Shown in pieces: positions 22,911 to 34,648 of a stretch of 64,000 nt of DNA. The notes below the pieces were generated by a model. It worked only from the letters and a program-made list of their open reading frames with translations. It was not told the origin of the DNA and did no database searches. Source of the stretch: Tilletia caries (Eukaryota; Basidiomycota; Exobasidiomycetes; Tilletiales; Tilletiaceae); the NCBI GenBank assembly GCA_032718865.1, contig JALUTQ010000032.1, positions 186,001-250,000 of the forward strand, in the 5' to 3' direction. Position numbers and translations under genes: made by a program. Positions within the stretch are counted from its first letter, which is position 1. Each line of letters starts with the position of its first letter.

Positions 22911-24448
22911 AGTGGAGTCAGTAACGTTCTGAGACCACCAAATGTCAGAGTTGGACATGTACAATCAATAGACCAGCATTGGGCAGCAGAATCACATGGC
23001 CCATCTGTAGCGGCCACGTGAGTTACACCTAATTTGACAGCTTGAGGCCCGAGGCCAGATGAGATGAGATGAAGAAAAAAATCCACGTGGTAAATATGGC
23101 TCAGCTATCAGCATGAAGCGGCAGGGAGTGGACTTGGCTTCTCCCTCTGCAACTGGCCGAGACATGCATCCACCATGTCACCTTTGACCTTCCATGAGGC
23201 GTCGCGCAGCGGAGGCCGAGGGAGCTGTCCGGGTTGTGAAAAGGTGCACCTGGCGCGCAGACACAGAGAACGACGGCAGTGAGACTGTGAGAGGGACTAG
23301 GGTCGATAATGGCCTGCCGCGTGGATCAGATAACTCTGGATAATGGAGGCTGGAGCTGAGGCATCAAAGGCAGCAGAAAATGGAAGATATGCGTATCTGA
23401 GGGAGATTGAAAGGAAACGAGTCAGCTGGAGTGGAAAAGATCACCAGACATCAAAATGGAAAGATTGAAGTGTCAGTCAGGCAGAGCAAAGCGAGTAAAG
23501 GGACTGTTGGAGGCAACAGTGGAGGAGAAAGTAGTCAGCACTCAGCAGCAACGGGCATCAGAGCCCAGAGGTCAGCTGCAACCTACTTTAGTACTTGCTG
23601 CCCACCAGGCACCAGGGGAAAACGAGCACTATTTGGCTCGGGATAAGGTCTGGGCAGCGTTTGAAGCTGGCTGGGACTTAGTCGACTGTGATGTATGAGG
23701 GATAATGGTGGGCGAGAGCGTGAGAGGCTGGAAGTCGTCATGAAATCCCTACAATAGCTAAAGGCGACGTACTTTCCTCATTTCGGCTGCTCCGCTGAAC
23801 GCTGAACCCCTCCGCTGTTTCTCCGAAGAACCTTCCAGTCGAAATTTCAGCTTGGACCATGTGCTTGGAATGATATAGGAGGGTCTTCTTCGAAGCACGG
23901 TTTGCTTGCCTTCGAAGCGCAACCACGCTCGAAGGGCAAGCAAGCTGTCTAGCTGGGCGCTCGAAGGGCAATCAATCAGGCTAAAGGTATATAAGGACAC
24001 CGGATCTCAGTCTCTTCTCAGATTTCCCCCCTTCCCTTTGAGGAAGCCTGCCTTATGCCCGGGCTTAAATATGATCCTTATACCTCCCATTGTGGGGGGG
24101 TTTGGTATCGGTCCATGGGGTACGGGTGGGGGTCTAGCCTCCTATGATCTCTCTCATGGGGCAGCCCAGGGTTACAGCACCCTGGGTGGTCTCCTAGCGC
24201 CAGCCACATAGCCGGGGTCTTAGACCTTAAAGCTTTTGGCTGGCCAACCATGAGACTTTCATATTCTCGGAAATTAAAAAACAATTGAAACCAGCAGAGC
24301 AAAGCGTTCAGAGAGCTTTGACCAACAAGGGGAGAAATTTTGTGAGAATACGGAAATTGAATGTTTGGAAATATGCTGAAAAACAGGAAATGTTTCAAAA
24401 TATGAAAGCGCAAAAACGAGAAATGTTTGAAAAAAGGGAGGAAATTTT
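22911..24448. other. Interior of the 11.8-kb element, no gene recognised
   Basis: It includes a 24,050-24,240 stretch rich in G and T with GGGGGGGTTTGG and GGGTGGGGGTC blocks, and an AT-rich stretch at 24,250-24,440 in which AGAAATGTTTGAAAA-like words repeat. A short open frame at 24285-24497 is repetitive (MFQNMKAQKREMFEKREEI). None of these is assignable. Confidence 0.3.
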
Positions 24449-25910
24449 GATCTCATCCTTCGCGACCTACCAGAGCCCGCCGCAGATGAGGCACTAGCCA
24501 ACCCCTCCAATGGCACCGCTGAACCTGCCAGCTCAACAACAGAAGGCATAGCCTCGACCCAGGGAGCATCGACGGCAAGCGCGCCACAGGACGAAGCAGC
24601 CCTACTCTCTCTGCACGGCAACACAACGGTGGTGAGTATACTCTGTTATTGGTTGCTACTCAGCTGCGCGCGTCACTGATGACTTTCCTTTTCGTTCTCG
24701 CAGATGCACCATCCTTCAGAAGCATGTCTTTCTCCGTTGTCAAATACAAGCAAGCACGGACATGTGAGTGTACTTTTGGTTCATGCTGTCTGTTCGGCTC
24801 CTGTGATATACCGTTGCTGACTTGCTGTTGCGGCGTGTCAAAGCGCTTTTTCTTTTGCATTGTTTGCATGTGCAGCCATGTAGGCAGTGCGCAGCGTGAT
24901 GCCTGATCTCTCCCTTTGCTGTTCAAGGCCGACTGGATCCATACCATGAGATTGCTTCACAGCGCTGGGTGAGTACGAGGCTTCTCTTTTGCTGCGCATG
25001 CTTCTGTCATAGTCAGAAGCTGATCTGATTTCTTTATTCCTTTTTCTTGACCATAGGTCGGCAGTCCACAACCCCTGCTGAACGACGATCAGCATTCAAG
25101 CATGAGTCTGACGCAGCATAGATGTATGCTGGAGCTTCTACATCGGTATGTGAGTGTGATCGCTCTTCTGAAACGCACAGCTACGCGAGTCATGAATCTT
25201 ATACCTTTCATCCTCTCCTTCACCGCACTCAGGGAAGAGAGGTCTGCAGTGGCAATGGCCGTGGACATCGCCTTCTGGCAGCTGGCTGCTGCCGGTTTCG
25301 ACCATGGTCCTTTCACCCTACGCGTTCACCTCAAGTGAGTAATGGGTCCTGCCTTCGTTTTTCTGCCACGCATAATGCCGACTCTACGATTCTCCCTTAC
25401 TCGGCTCCGCGCAGGATCCTGTGGCTTTGCCTTCAGCACGTCCTCTCATTGTGGAAAGGAGCATCACGTTTGGCGTTCCGACAAATGGCATGGTTTCGAA
25501 GGACATCAGGGACGACCGCATCTTCTCCCACGGAATCAGCGCATGTCGTGAGTTACCCGACCGTTCACTGTTCTACTGGATGTCGATCTCCTAACTGATC
25601 TTCTTCTCCACCTTTTTCCTCTCAGCTGATCCAAATTCGAGTATATAACAAGCATGGTAAGTCTTACCCGTCAACGTGCTGATGGTGTCGGCAGTCAGTG
25701 TTGTTTGATGAACTCATTCTTCTTCTGTTCACAGCCCTGATGCATGCTAGGCGCGGTGGCCTGTCTGAGGATGTTGGATGTTTGTTTTTCCTATTGAGCG
25801 CGAAGTATCAACTGCGACGCGATACTCACCCGCATCAACGAAGCTCACTGTGTTGCTTCTCGGACGATGATGAGCACGAGAATGTAGGCCTGCACGACAT
25901 CAGTATCTGA
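24449..25910 (+). CDS. Intron-rich gene of unknown function inside the 11.8-kb element (partial model)
   Basis: A series of open blocks bounded by consensus splice sites reads in turn LPEPAADEALANPSNGTAEP, SFSVVKYKQAR, RLDPYHEIASQRW, GSPQPLLNDDQHSSMSLTQH, EERSAVAMAVDIAFWQLAAA, and finally MHARRGGLSEDVGCLFFLLS to a stop at 25910. Donors are GTGAGT or GTATGT type and most junction phases agree. The exception is the block at about 25415-25547, where two frames are both open and only one matches its neighbours. No start codon or family was identified. It lies upstream of the Rep/helicase gene on the same strand and could be its accessory gene or a captured host fragment. Confidence 0.4.
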
Positions 25911-26585
25911 CCAACGTGCGATTCTCATTTTCATGTTCATCTCTTTTTCCGTAACTACCATCAGGTGCAGTCGGGCCGCCAGGGACGCTGTCTTTCATCC
26001 TGTCGAACGCGCGAGCCGAAGCCGAACAAAGTCTACACCTCATTTCATTCGATTCGATTCCAGCACAGCCATAGGTTTCGACATCATTGTGAGCTCCGCT
26101 CTCATGAGTCATGGGAGCCCCGCCTACCATCTTCATAAGTCATATCCAAGCAAACACCATGCCTTTCTCACTCTCTCCTTCTGAATCCTTTTATGTCTGT
26201 GTGTGTGTATCGTTTCTGTTGCGGGCATGTCTAAGCCATGTTTTCCATCGGTTCACACTTCACAGGTCTCCGATTTCAGTGGTTAGGTCGTCGTCGTTGA
26301 ATACTGCCACGATCCCACGACCCATCACGAGGCATGTACACGCGGGCCAGTCGACAGATTCATTCATGAGTCATGGAGAAGCTCTCACGACCGCACCTGA
26401 TCGTGGAGGCGGGGTCGCGGGGATTCACGATGGTCGTTCGTCAAAGCCCAAAGGTCCGATTCGCGATTAGAGTGCGTATTTATTTTTCCACCTCCCCTCC
26501 TTTGCTCCTTCCCTCTTCTGCGCTGCCATTCTCACCTGTCCTTCTTGATTTGCATCCGTGTACAGTCCACATCCTCCAACCCATC
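25911..26585. other. Spacer before the Rep/helicase gene
   Basis: No convincing exon. Pyrimidine-rich stretches at 26160-26240 and 26480-26570 end in CAG and may be intron 3' ends or promoter sequence of the following gene. Confidence 0.3.
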
Positions 26586-29500
26586 ATGCCGCTACCAACT
26601 TCTCACCTGAAGGCACGAAGGCCTATCACTCAGCTTCAGCCTCACTACCTGGGCGCCATGGTCTATCGATGTGGCCACCGCCATTGTCTAGCACGGCACT
26701 GGCTCGACGAAAAGGTCGGCGGTTCTCGCACTGCACCTGTCTTCTCTTCGTGTTGTGCACATGGAAAAAGTAAAGCTGCCTCACATCTTCGACGCCCCCG
26801 CACGGATCGAACAGCTCTACAAAGCAACAGATGTCCTTTCTGAACGATTTCTGGCGTCGACTCGGGACTTTAACAACATGTTCGCCTTCGTTTCTATGGG
26901 CGGTGGTTCCAGAGACATGAGCGTCGCCGGTCAGCTCGGGGTCTACACTTTCAAGATTCAAGGGCAAGTCTATCACCAGGCTGGCTCTTTGGCGTCTTCG
27001 TCCCCCAACGGTCGTCCCTGCTATGCGCAGACGTACTTCGTCCAGACAGACCCGGACTCCGAGATCGGGACTCGCATTGACGGCGCTGCCCGTCAACAGG
27101 AGATCGATCGCGTCACGGTTGAACGCGTGCAGGAGGAGCTGTACAACAACAATCCATATGCATCGTTTCTCCGCACGGCAGCAGAAACACTTTCTCCAGC
27201 AGAAGACGAAGGTGCAGACACCGCTATCCGTATCATCGATCCGGGAAGAATCGGCGGAGCTGATCCTCGCACGTACAATCGACCTCGAGCTTCGGAGATC
27301 GCCGCACTCATATTACATGATGCTCACACCGCACCAAGGGGTCGCGATATCATCTTCTACTACAAGGATGGTCCTCTTCACCGTATCTACGAACTGCACC
27401 CTGCCTTCCTGCCACTTCGGTTCCCCCTCCTGATTCCGTACGGTCACTTCGGTTGGTACCCATATATTCCTCTTGGACAAGATACCCCACGAGCCATCTT
27501 TGATGCCGATCAAGCAGTGGCCCGAGCTGCTTTGGCTCTTCCCGAGGGTGAGTACGCGCGGTTTTTATGTTGCTATGTATATACCTGGCCTTGGCTCTGA
27601 CCGATGATGAACTCTCTTACAGTGATCGCTAATCGTGGCAGGGGCGGGACCCACAAGGTGACTCTTGAAATGTTCCATGCCTTTCACCTGCACGACCGTG
27701 GAGCCTTTTCGACTCTATTGTATGCTCGCAATCTTCTGCAAGAGTACGTTGTGGACGCATGGACCATGATCGAACAAGACCGAGCCGACTGGCAGCGCCA
27801 TAATCAGGACAAGCTCCGTGCAGAAGTCTACTCCGGTCTTCAGGACGCACTCATCACCGGTCAAGATCTGAACTCTATCGGGAGACGAACCGTGCTGCCC
27901 TCCACGTTCACAGGTGGACCTCGCTGGTGGCAAGCGCGATATCATGATGCGATTGCTCTCTCACGACAGTATGGCCGTCCAGATCTCTTCATCACCATGA
28001 CCTGCAACGTTCACTGGCGAGAGATCCAAGACGAACTTTACCCCGGCCAGTGCGCTTCCGATCGACCGGACTTGGTTTCCCGCGTATTCTGGCTGAAGCT
28101 CGATCACGTCCTCGAGCAGCTCACGAAGCGTCATGTGATGGGCCATGTGGTCGCTCATTGCTATTCGGTCGAGTTTCAAAAAAAACGCGGTCTTCCACAT
28201 TCACACATCCTACTTTTTCCTTCATCAAAGCGACAAACTCAACAATGCGAGGGCGATCGACTCCGCAGTATCTGCCGAGCTTCCCGACATCGAGGTAGAG
28301 CCCGATCTCCACCGCGCCGTGCTTACACATATGATCCATGGTCCCTGTACATTCAATCAGCCGTGCATGCAGAATCCAACAATGCCTGGGCGTTGTTCTC
28401 GGCGGTATCCGCGCCCGATTAGGACCGAGACTGTTGCGGACATAGACGGATATCCCGAATACCGTCGACGGCCGAACGGTGCTACCGCTCAAAAAAAACG
28501 TACCTCTGGCGGCCAACCTGTTACCGTAGACTCCAGCTGGGTCGTTCCATACAACCCCTTTCTTTTTACGCACCTTCGACTGCCACATGAATGTCGAAGT
28601 CTGCACAGCAATTAGTGCGGTAAAGTACCTGTACAAGTACATTTTCAAAGGCCCAGATCAGGTGACCATTACCACCGACGCTGAAGGAAACGCTACCGTC
28701 GACGAGATCACCGATTACCTCAAAGCACGATATGTGTCTCCCTGCGAAGGCCAGTATCCACTTAGCACTTATGCTTACGCACCAGCATCATCACTGATAA
28801 GTACTCCTTCTGTTCTTCTGAACAGCGGTTGGTCGTATCCTCAATTTCCAGCTCCACGGCCTCCATCCTAGCGTTCATGCCCTAGATATCCACCTTGAGA
28901 ACCAGCATCAAGTCGTGTTTGATCCCGACGATGAAGACAACGCAGCAGAACGCCTGCAAGCAGCCGAAAAAAAGTCCAAACTCCTTGCCTTCTTCGCGCT
29001 GTGCGCCAGTGACCCCGCAGGAACTGCCGACTTGACATACGCAGCAGTACCAGGTCGATATACCTGGGTAGCACGGACATCACTATGGAAGCGCCGTGCT
29101 AACCCCCCGTGCTCATGGGCAACTCGGACGCATCTACTACGCCCCCTTCTCCAGCGGTGAAAAGTACTACCTTCGACGACTGCTTCACATCGTCCTCTGC
29201 CCTAAGTCCTTTGCCGACCTGCGTACTTTCAACGGGACCGAGTACCCTACCTTTCGGGACGCATGCGCAGCCCGGGGCCTCATTGACGACGATCAGGAGT
29301 GGCACCACTGCCTCCAAGAGGCATCGCAAATTCAGACCGGAGCAGCACTTCGACGTTTGTTCTGCACCATCATCCTTAACCACGAGGTGCAAAGTATTGA
29401 GGATCTCTATGAGCAAAACAAGGTCGCTCTTGCCGACGACTGCAGGAGGCGACTACTCCGTCGAGGAGTCCCTAACGCCTCTGCAGACCGGGTCATCTCC

Positions 29501-31129
29501 CTCTCTCGAGCCCTTCTTCGACAGACGCTGCTGAGGATGCAACCAGACTACGACCTCGCCCACTTTCCCATTCCCGGTCCTGACGCTGCCTTCGCGGATG
29601 ACATCAACGACCTACCAGCTGTTCTCGAGGACGAGTTGTCGTATGATCGAGTCGCACAACTCGCATTCGCCCAGCAGGCATACGCATCGCTCAATGACCA
29701 GCAACGGACGGTGTTTGACGACGTCACACGCGCGGTACAGCAAAGGGCCTACTCCTCTTTCTTTCTGGACGGCCCAGGTGGTTCCGGTAAGACCTACGTT
29801 GAGAATGCCATCCTTGCCCACGTCCGAGGACACGAGAAAGTTGCCCTCGCTGTTGCATCTTCGGGTATTGCCGCACTCATGCTCGAAGGAGGCCGCACCG
29901 CACACAATCGCTTCAAGATCCCTTTCACCATCCAGAGCGACTCAGTATGCTCCATCAGTGCTCAATCCGCGGATGCTGCCCTCCTACGCCGCACCGTTCT
30001 TATCGTGTGGGACGAGGCACCGATGCAACATCGTCATGTTGTCGAGGCCGTCAACCGCCTGCTACGAGACATTCGACAAAACGACCATCCCTTTGGAGGA
30101 GTGGTGATGTTGTTCTCCGGCGACTGGAGACAGACTCTACCCATCGTGCGCGGAGGATCCGAAGCCGATGTTCTCTCAGCTTGCCTCCACAAGTCTGCAG
30201 TGTGGAACTACATCACCACCCTGAGGCTAACTGCGAATGAGCGACTTCGAGCACAACCATCCTCAACGTCCGAGCAAGTCCGAGCCTTCCTGACTGCGTA
30301 TAACACCTGGGTCATGAACGTCGGTAACGGAACACAGCAGGTCGATCAGTACAACAACATCAGCATCCCGAATTGGATGCGCTTCGAAGATGACGACCCG
30401 ACTCCGCTGATCACCTCCATCTACGGGGATATTCCCAATCACATTTACAATCTCGAATCGTACTGGAGCAGGCGAGCCATTCTACATGCTCGAAACGTGG
30501 ATGTCGACGCCACGAACACGCATGTTCTCTCTCTACTGCCCGGAGAAGTACACGTCGCTCATAGTGCCGACACTGCAATCACCCCAGACGGAGATCAACA
30601 TCCAGGGTACCCACCAGAGTCCCTAGCAACCATGACGCCTGCAGGACTGCCGCCACACCAATTGATGCTGAAAGTTGGCGCTCCTGTCATGCTGTTGCGG
30701 AACCTAGATCCTTCTCATGGACTGTGCAACGGCACAAGACTCATGATCACAGCCATCCGGCCCAAGGTCATCGAAGCCAAGATCCTGACGGGAGCTGCCA
30801 GGCACAAAGGTCAAAGTGTCCTGATCCCCCGCATCCGGAACCGAACCGGAGAAGGCGTCCTTCCCTTCATCCTGGACCGTCTTCAGTTCCCCATTAAGCT
30901 ATGCTTTGCCATGACCATTAACAAAAGTCAAGGGCAGTCGATCGAGCGCGTCGGAATCGATTTGCGATACTCTACTTTCGCTCATGGCCAACTTTATGTT
31001 GCCCTCTCCAGAACTACAGATCCATCTCATGTGCGTTGCCTACTCCCCAAGGGACATTCCTTCACCCCCAACATTGTCTTGAAGGCGGCCCTCGCCCATG
31101 CGTTGCGTCGCAACCTCCCGCCCTCTTAG
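26586..31129 (+). pseudogene. Helitron-type Rep/helicase, four single-base frame breaks
   Basis: The N-terminal Cys/His segment (MVYRCGHRHCLARHWLDEK ... FSSCCAHGK) is followed by the Helitron-like N domain, with an intron at 27548-27622. The Rep nuclease has its HUH motif in KRGLPHSHILLF and its Tyr region in KYLYKYIFKGPDQ. After a probable small intron near 28760-28830, a Pif1-type SF1 helicase follows, with Walker A GPGGSGKTY, Walker B IVWDEAPMQ, and C-terminal motifs INKSQGQSIERVGIDL and YVALSR; it ends at 31129. Frames change at 26765-26769 (A5), 28214-28218 (T5), 28563-28567 (T5) and 29103-29108 (C6). Each change is explained by one extra base in the run. The enzyme would nick and unwind DNA for rolling-circle transposition. 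No canonical Helitron 3' end (hairpin plus CTRR) was found just after the stop. Confidence 0.88.
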
Positions 31130-31416
31130 TCCGTAGCTCATCAATGTACTCAATACTGTATTCGTACCTCCCTACATCATTCCAAGTCTCAACTCCAGTA
31201 ACTCATCGCGTTCAACGTTCAATCTATCAAGTCCCAACTCCAGTACCCTACCGCGTTCAAACTTCACCGGTCCGCATTCAATTCACAACTCATTGGAGTG
31301 TCCATTGCGGCATTGCGGCGGCGTCAAGCACCTATGCAGCACCCTCTTCACTACAAGTGTCCTTTGATTCGTGATCGTCCCTTGCGCAATCAGAAGTCCG
31401 TGCCCACCCACCCCAT

Positions 31417-33178
31417 TCAGCCGCAGTCCTCAACCCGTGCACGCTTCTCTGTTTCGTCCCCAGCGGCATTGTCGTCACGATTGCGCTTCCTCATCATCAG
31501 CTGAAACGCTTCCTCCGTCAAGACCTTGGAGCCGCTCGGACCAGCTTCGTTCCCGTTTGCGGTCGCGCCATCCGCTCTGGCAGTGACCGCCACCTTCTTT
31601 CCGTCGGAGACCGCTTTCGAGCGTGCCGTCCACGCATTCTTCGCCGTGGTCCCTTGCTTGCCTCCTTCCGCTTGCGTCGGCGTATCGACCTCTCGCACCC
31701 CGTTCCGCAGCTCTTCAAGGCCAACCACGAGTCGAGGCTCCCCCTCCACCGTCTGCAAAGTCTCCACTGAACCTCGCGCGCCAATGAATTCCCCCCCATC
31801 CCAACCGGCTTATACTTCTCCCATCGCTTTGTGTTGGGAACCAGGTAATGAGTGATCGTAGTCAGCACACCATTTGCCTGCGGATGACAATGAGAACAAA
31901 CACAGAACACCTCAAAGTTCATCAGTACTAGAGACGACGCATTGACTTCAGTCGCTTTACTCACGGTATTGACACGACTCTCCAAAGTAAAAGATCGTGC
32001 CTTTGACTCGATCACCTTCCCCGCAGATCGCACCCTCCACGCCTGCTTGAACAGCTGATTCTCCATGTACTCCTCCGTCTCCACCTCTCCCGGACGCAGT
32101 TCGACCCGGCCATCAATCATCTCGAACACGAGCCCATCTTTGTCGAAGCCGACCCAGACGCACATGCTGTAGATTCCGCCGACGATCGGAGCCTCCTCCA
32201 CCGTCCAGCGCATTCTGAAATCCAACGAGTCCGCTTTGGTCGTGATCGTGCGGCCCGTGACCGTAGTTGTGCCGCCCTCCTCGCACACGTCGAAGACCAG
32301 AAACCGGTAAGAAGACACACAGTAGCTGTTCTTCGTCGTCAACATCGATGACGTTGCCTTCGGGGCCATAGCGCCTGTTGTCGATGCCGACGCCGACGCC
32401 GACGCACTCGGATTCGTCCCGGGGCCAGTAGACGCTGTCGACGCGGGTTTCTTCTTTGTGTTCCAGGCACTCGACCACTTCGAAGACGCAGAGGGTCCCT
32501 TACGCGCCATACCGAGCTTGGGTTGGTGAGGAATACCATCCTCAATGAACTGGAGCCGAGCCGTGACGCCACCGTCCAGGGAGGTAATCGCTCCAAGGCC
32601 TCCTGCAAACGTACCAACCTTTGGCAGCGTATCCTCGCTCTCCGTCGTAAACATGATCTCGAACGGTATCTTATCCTCCACCTGCTCACTCATCATTCAA
32701 AAGAAAATGCACATCAGTTATCATCCACCTATACAACCTGCACGCATCCACCAGTGACCAGAACGATCAACACACTCACCATGTACGTCTTCCCTGTAAT
32801 CGTAAACGAACCACTCCCGCTCGCCGTCACCAGCCCAAACGCGTGGACCTGCATTCGAAGGCTGGAAAAGTGCCTGCCCACGTACTCCTCCTCATCCGCC
32901 GGATCTCCAGGCGCCACCTCCACCTCAGCACGGTTCCACACGAGCTCCACTCGCTTTCCCGGCGTAGCCAACTGGAAGACGCCCGAAATCACGCTCCCAG
33001 GCACAGGACGACCTTCGCCCCACCAACCCTTCAGTATCACGTTTCCAATGTCCCCGGAATCCAACAGGCCGACGGACTTCGTCCAAACAAATCCGACCTT
33101 CGTATCCACGTTGCCGATTTCGTCCACGGGAAACTGGTGAAACACGTCCGCCCAGGTGCTATACGTCGACACCGCCAT
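31417..33178 (-). pseudogene. Two-domain beta-rich protein, one frame break
   Basis: Exons 32780-33178, 31965-32681 and 31417-31877, with introns of 98 and 87 nt; the first two are whole codons. The third is one base short: the frame breaks at the C7 run 31791-31797, after which a natural-looking tail ends in a basic patch (EKRARVEDCG). About 520 residues. Residues near 75-135 (VELVWNRAEVEVAP...DEEEYVGRHF...SFTITGKTY) align by eye with residues near 305-370 (GLVFEMIDGRVELRPGEV..EEYMENQLF..SFTLESRVNT), so the protein is an internal duplication. The halves are separated by a Ser/Ala/Pro linker. A tandem OB-fold (RPA-like) protein would make sense beside a Rep/helicase, but that is inference from pattern only. 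It lies inside the 11.8-kb element. Confidence 0.55.
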
Positions 33179-33541
33179 TGTGTATGTTGATTGGTTTGAT
33201 GAGATCTGCAGAGAAGAGTAGTTGAAAGACGTAAAAGGAGAGAAAAGATGAGCGTTAGGTGAGCGCATGCGTTCAAACTCCAGCGTACCATCCCTGCACT
33301 CAGCATCCGTCAACTGCCCATTATATACCGACCAGTGAAAACAAACCCACCGTCAGCAGCATCCATCACCTCCCCTCTCTGTTCAGCACCCTACCTCCCC
33401 CCTTCTCACACCGGCACTCTCTGCTCACTCACTCGGTCACTCACGTCTCACAATCACGTTCTCATTCCATCCGTTGTTGAAGTCACATTCTCATTCCATT
33501 TGTCGGTTTCACACGTGCCTCCACGGCTCCACCGCACTCCG

Positions 33542-33565
33542 GCGGGCGCCCTTTAGGGCGCCCGC
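33542..33565. other. GC-rich perfect hairpin near the right end of the 11.8-kb element
   Basis: GCGGGCGCCCT and AGGGCGCCCGC form an 11-bp perfect stem with a TT loop. It lies about 110 bp inside the right terminus, just before the (GGGAAAA) tract. Helitrons and Helentrons carry a GC-rich hairpin near the 3' end, so this may be a relic of such an end. Confidence 0.85.
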
Positions 33566-33582
33566 GCCTGTTCCCTTGTTCA

Positions 33583-33674
33583 TGGCGAAAAGGGAAAAGG
33601 GAAAAGGGAAAAGCGAAAAGCGGAAAGCGAAAAGCGAAAGGGAAAAGCGGAGGTGGTGAAAACGGCGTTCCATA
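33583..33674 (-). repeat. Right terminal inverted repeat
   Basis: Inverse of the left end: a GGGAAAA/GCGAAAA tract, then GCGGAGGTGGTGAAAACGG and CGTTCCATA at the tip, followed by the CTCAAC target duplication at 33675-33680. The non-repetitive outer 32 bp match the left end exactly. Confidence 0.88.
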
Positions 33675-33680
33675 CTCAAC

Positions 33681-34648
33681 CTCCAGTGACATCAGGCATC
33701 AGTTCCGGTGCCGCCTCGGCTTCCATGCACAATTTATGCACGTCGAAGTCCGGCTCCGCTTTGAAGGAAGCATCTCAAGTTCCAACCACGCGAGCTGCAG
33801 TCGCTTCCCTTTGTCTCTCACCGACGCCGACCGAGGCAACGCCAGACCCGAACGAACGGAACATGAACGACGGCCCGCGCCCCGCTGCCCTGCTTCATTA
33901 TTATTGCAAGCAGGGCGCAGAATCAATGCTTGCCCTAAACCCTGGGTGCGATTGACCTCTGACATCTGACATCTGACAGTCTGACAGCTTGGGTCTGGTC
34001 ACCAGCTGAACCACGTTGTTCGCACCCACAACCTCGAGGACCAACCGACTCACGACGACGTCCGCCTCACCGTCGCCTCCTCCTTTCCCGCCTGGTCGGT
34101 TGCTCGCTCGGTTGAGGCTCGCTCTCCTCTCCGCCTTCGATCGAACCCAAGCCGGGAGCGGGTTCGAATCCATCACCTCTCGCTCGAACACAAACCTATT
34201 CTCCAGACTGGCTCTCACTAACATTTCTAAGTGTGCGGAACAGCTTGGCTCTGTGATCCTTCTCTCCACCCTTCCACCCGTCCAGGCCATCGTCTCACGC
34301 ATCGCCCCGTGGGGTCGTCCCCCCAGATTCAGTTATTCAGGTGCGCACCGCCACGAGGAAGGAAGGCGCTTGTCGTTGTCCCACCACTGCCCATCGCTGA
34401 TCATGCCAAAGCCCTCATCTCGAATCCGAATTCAGCTGACGTTACCGACAGCAGTAAAATAATAGGAGCCTGCACCATTCTTTTCTCATTTCGACCCCCA
34501 GCACTGGACAGCCTGTAACCCAAAGCGACGATCTAATTCAATCTTCCTCCTATCCTCCTCCTATCCTCTTCCTTCCTTCCCTTCCTGCCCCGGCATATAT
34601 TATTCCTTAACCCCCAATTGCCTCCTCTAACACCAAGCCCTCCCCTAG
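33681..34648. other. Region upstream of the sugar transporter
   Basis: No gene recognised. The stretch 33958-33985 repeats TCTGACA several times. A TATA-like GCATATATTATT lies near 34592, about 55 bp before the transporter ATG, within a CT-rich leader. Confidence 0.4.

Larger units (their letters stand above)
21860..33674. mobile_element. 11.8-kb inverted-repeat element with 6-bp target duplication, carrying a Helitron-type Rep/helicase
   Basis: The left end starts TATGGAACGCCGTTTTCACC and the right end is its exact complement; both continue inward as CACCTCCGC plus a (TTTTCCC/TTTTCGC) tract. The identical hexamer CTCAAC flanks the outside at 21854-21859 and 33675-33680, so the whole 11,815 bp behaves as one inserted unit. 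Inside lie an intron-rich gene of unknown function, a Helitron-type Rep/helicase gene, a two-domain protein on the opposite strand, and a GC-rich hairpin near the right end. True Helitrons have no terminal inverted repeats and make no target duplication. This is therefore either a Helitron gene captured by a TIR element or an undescribed type. That the ends and duplication define one element is well supported; its class is unknown. Confidence 0.75.

Noticed and set aside
31130..31420. Canonical Helitron 3' terminus after the helicase stop
   Set aside because: No GC-rich hairpin followed by CTRR was found close to the stop; the nearest strong hairpin is at 33542-33565, beyond the next gene.
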